From Marinosulfonomonas sp. (lineage in GTDB: Bacteria; Pseudomonadota; Alphaproteobacteria; Rhodobacterales; Rhodobacteraceae), in assembly GCA_019090885.1 (NCBI GenBank), contig JAHRVC010000230.1, positions 1-40,207 on the forward strand: DNA of 40,207 nt. Reading direction: 5' to 3'. Of this stretch, positions 39,182-40,207 are shown piece by piece. The notes beneath the pieces are model-generated. The model ran no database searches and was not told the DNA's origin. It was given only the letters and a program-made list of their open reading frames with translations. Each line of letters begins with the position of its first letter. Position 1 is the first letter of the stretch. The translations under genes were made by a program, and so were the position numbers.

Positions 39182-39669
39182 CCGAACGATTCATGGGCAT
39201 GGATGATGCCACATGGGCCAAACACGCAAACCCATGGAGTGGATGGACGCGCATGCCAATCCTGCCGCTACTCAGCCTCGCAATTTGGAGCCGTGTTTGG
39301 CTTGGTTGGGGTGCGCTTTGGCTTATCTTAGCGGTTCTGGTCTGGACATGGATCAACCCGCGCCTGTTTGGGCCGCCGCCAAATGATCATGCATGGATGA
39401 CCAGAGCGGTTTTAGGTGAGCGGGTTTGGTTAGCAAGCAGTTCCCATCCGATCCCGCACCATCATGCGAGGGTCAGCCGGAACCTCAATATCGCGGCCGT
39501 GATCGGGGTCATCGTCCTCGCTTATGGACTTTGGCATCTTGACCCAGGATGGGCGATGGCCGGGCTTGTCATAACGGTGGGTGCAAAGCTTTGGTTTCTC
39601 GATCGCATGGTCTGGCTGCTGGCGGACATAACGGACGGTTCAGACCATGTTGGAGAAATTGCACCATGA
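39163..39669 (+). CDS. DUF6653-like small membrane protein
   Basis: MGMDDATWAKHANPWSGWTRMPILPLLSLAIWSRVWLGWGALWLILAVLVWTWINPRLFGPP; overlaps the upstream gene by 19 nt. Confidence 0.65.
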   Translation: MELAKLTERFMGMDDATWAKHANPWSGWTRMPILPLLSLAIWSRVWLGWGALWLILAVLVWTWINPRLFGPPPNDHAWMTRAVLGERVWLASSSHPIPHHHARVSRNLNIAAVIGVIVLAYGLWHLDPGWAMAGLVITVGAKLWFLDRMVWLLADITDGSDHVGEIAP

Positions 39670-39839
39670 CCCAAGCAGGTCTCAACAAGTCTGATGATCG
39701 CCATCATGTCGCTGTGGTTGGTGGTGGGTTTACTGGCATACAGTGCATTAAGTCCCTCAAGCGAGCCGATGTTCGGATATGTTCCGTGCAGAATGGAGCA
39801 ACCCGACTGCAACCCAAGCTGTGTTGGATGCCCTTATAA
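39666..39839 (+). pseudogene. Truncated NDH-2-like/FAD-dependent pyridine nucleotide oxidoreductase N-terminus (57 aa)
   Basis: MTQAGLNKSDDRHHVAVVGGGFTGIQCIKSLKRADVRI: dinucleotide-binding motif, then unrelated sequence and TAA; ATGA overlap with the DUF6653-like gene. Confidence 0.6.
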
Positions 39840-40058
39840 AGGGTGAACCCAAACGCGCACGCAGCTACTTTCGGTCCGGTCTACCGCTGCTATCGTTGCG
39901 GACGCTGCGGCGCGCGAAAAAAGGCTCAGGTTCGGACTTCCTGCGCAGTTTTCCGTCATTGCCATGGAACAATTTGATCAAGCGCAATATCCGCACTTTG
40001 TTCAACTGCCCGATATCCATTACAAGCAAGATAAGCTAATGAAACAGAAAGTAAGTCA

Positions 40059-40154
40059 GTGATCCGTAAATACAAAACCGAAGACACCGACGCCTTGATC
40101 ACTATCTGGGACAAGGCTGTCCGGGATCAGCGCCTATGGGTCCAAATAGCTTGA
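40059..40154 (+). pseudogene. Truncated GNAT acetyltransferase N-terminus (31 aa)
   Basis: VIRKYKTEDTDALITIWDKAVRDQRLWVQIA*: GNAT-like 'IRxYxxEDxDALIxIW' start, then stop. Confidence 0.45.
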
Positions 40155-40207
40155 TTTGATAAGGGAGTGTTTCTGGCTCATCGTAACCACTGAGGAGTGG
40201 ACGATGA

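Noticed and set aside
39779-40039. 86-aa + strand ORF in the right-end fragment region
   Set aside because: Out of frame with the coding-looking C-terminal stretch in the same interval; treated as part of a degenerate region and not called as a gene.
1-40207. tRNA, rRNA, CRISPR arrays, transposase or integrase genes
   Set aside because: None recognised on reading; no regular repeat-spacer pattern and no transposase-like ORF. A tRNAscan-SE/ISfinder run would be needed to exclude small or degenerate copies.

Overview
This looks like an alphaproteobacterial (probably Rhodobacteraceae-type) chromosomal window. Roughly 1-32.2 kb is mostly conserved, tightly packed genes. They include prfC (partial), a TbpB-like lipoprotein, a Hint-domain protein, an SDR, an orphan FbpC-like ABC ATPase, tatABC, a DUF815 ATPase, an NlpD-like LysM/LytM lipoprotein, pcm, surE, an SDR, an ArsR + AHSA1 pair, a DUF1801 protein, purF, a CvpA-family gene and radA. 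These are followed by an ACR3 transporter, a PqiA-like gene, mlaF/mlaE, alr, dnaB, pyrE, pyrC, an a/b-hydrolase-like protein, a glycosyltransferase, an acyl-CoA dehydrogenase, an AbrB-like membrane protein, DUF1203, xdhC, DUF1761, DUF899 and a fused ArsR-SRPBCC regulator. From about 32.3 kb the content changes. A molybdenum-hydroxylase gene pair (2Fe-2S and FAD subunits) has no catalytic large subunit in the window. It is followed at about 33.65 kb by a truncated SRPBCC fragment and a more AT-rich accessory region carrying LysR and MarR regulators, a signal-bearing nitroreductase and several palindromic operator candidates. That region also holds a translationally coupled operon of two HXXEE-like membrane proteins, a DUF6653-like protein and a truncated NDH-2-like fragment, and the window ends in further gene fragments. 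The most interesting candidates are the MarR-flanked HXXEE/HXXEE/DUF6653 operon, the 18-bp perfect inverted repeat around the nitroreductase promoter, and the cox-type operon without a large subunit. No tRNA, rRNA, CRISPR array or intact mobile element was recognised. All family calls come from reading the sequence; no searches were run.
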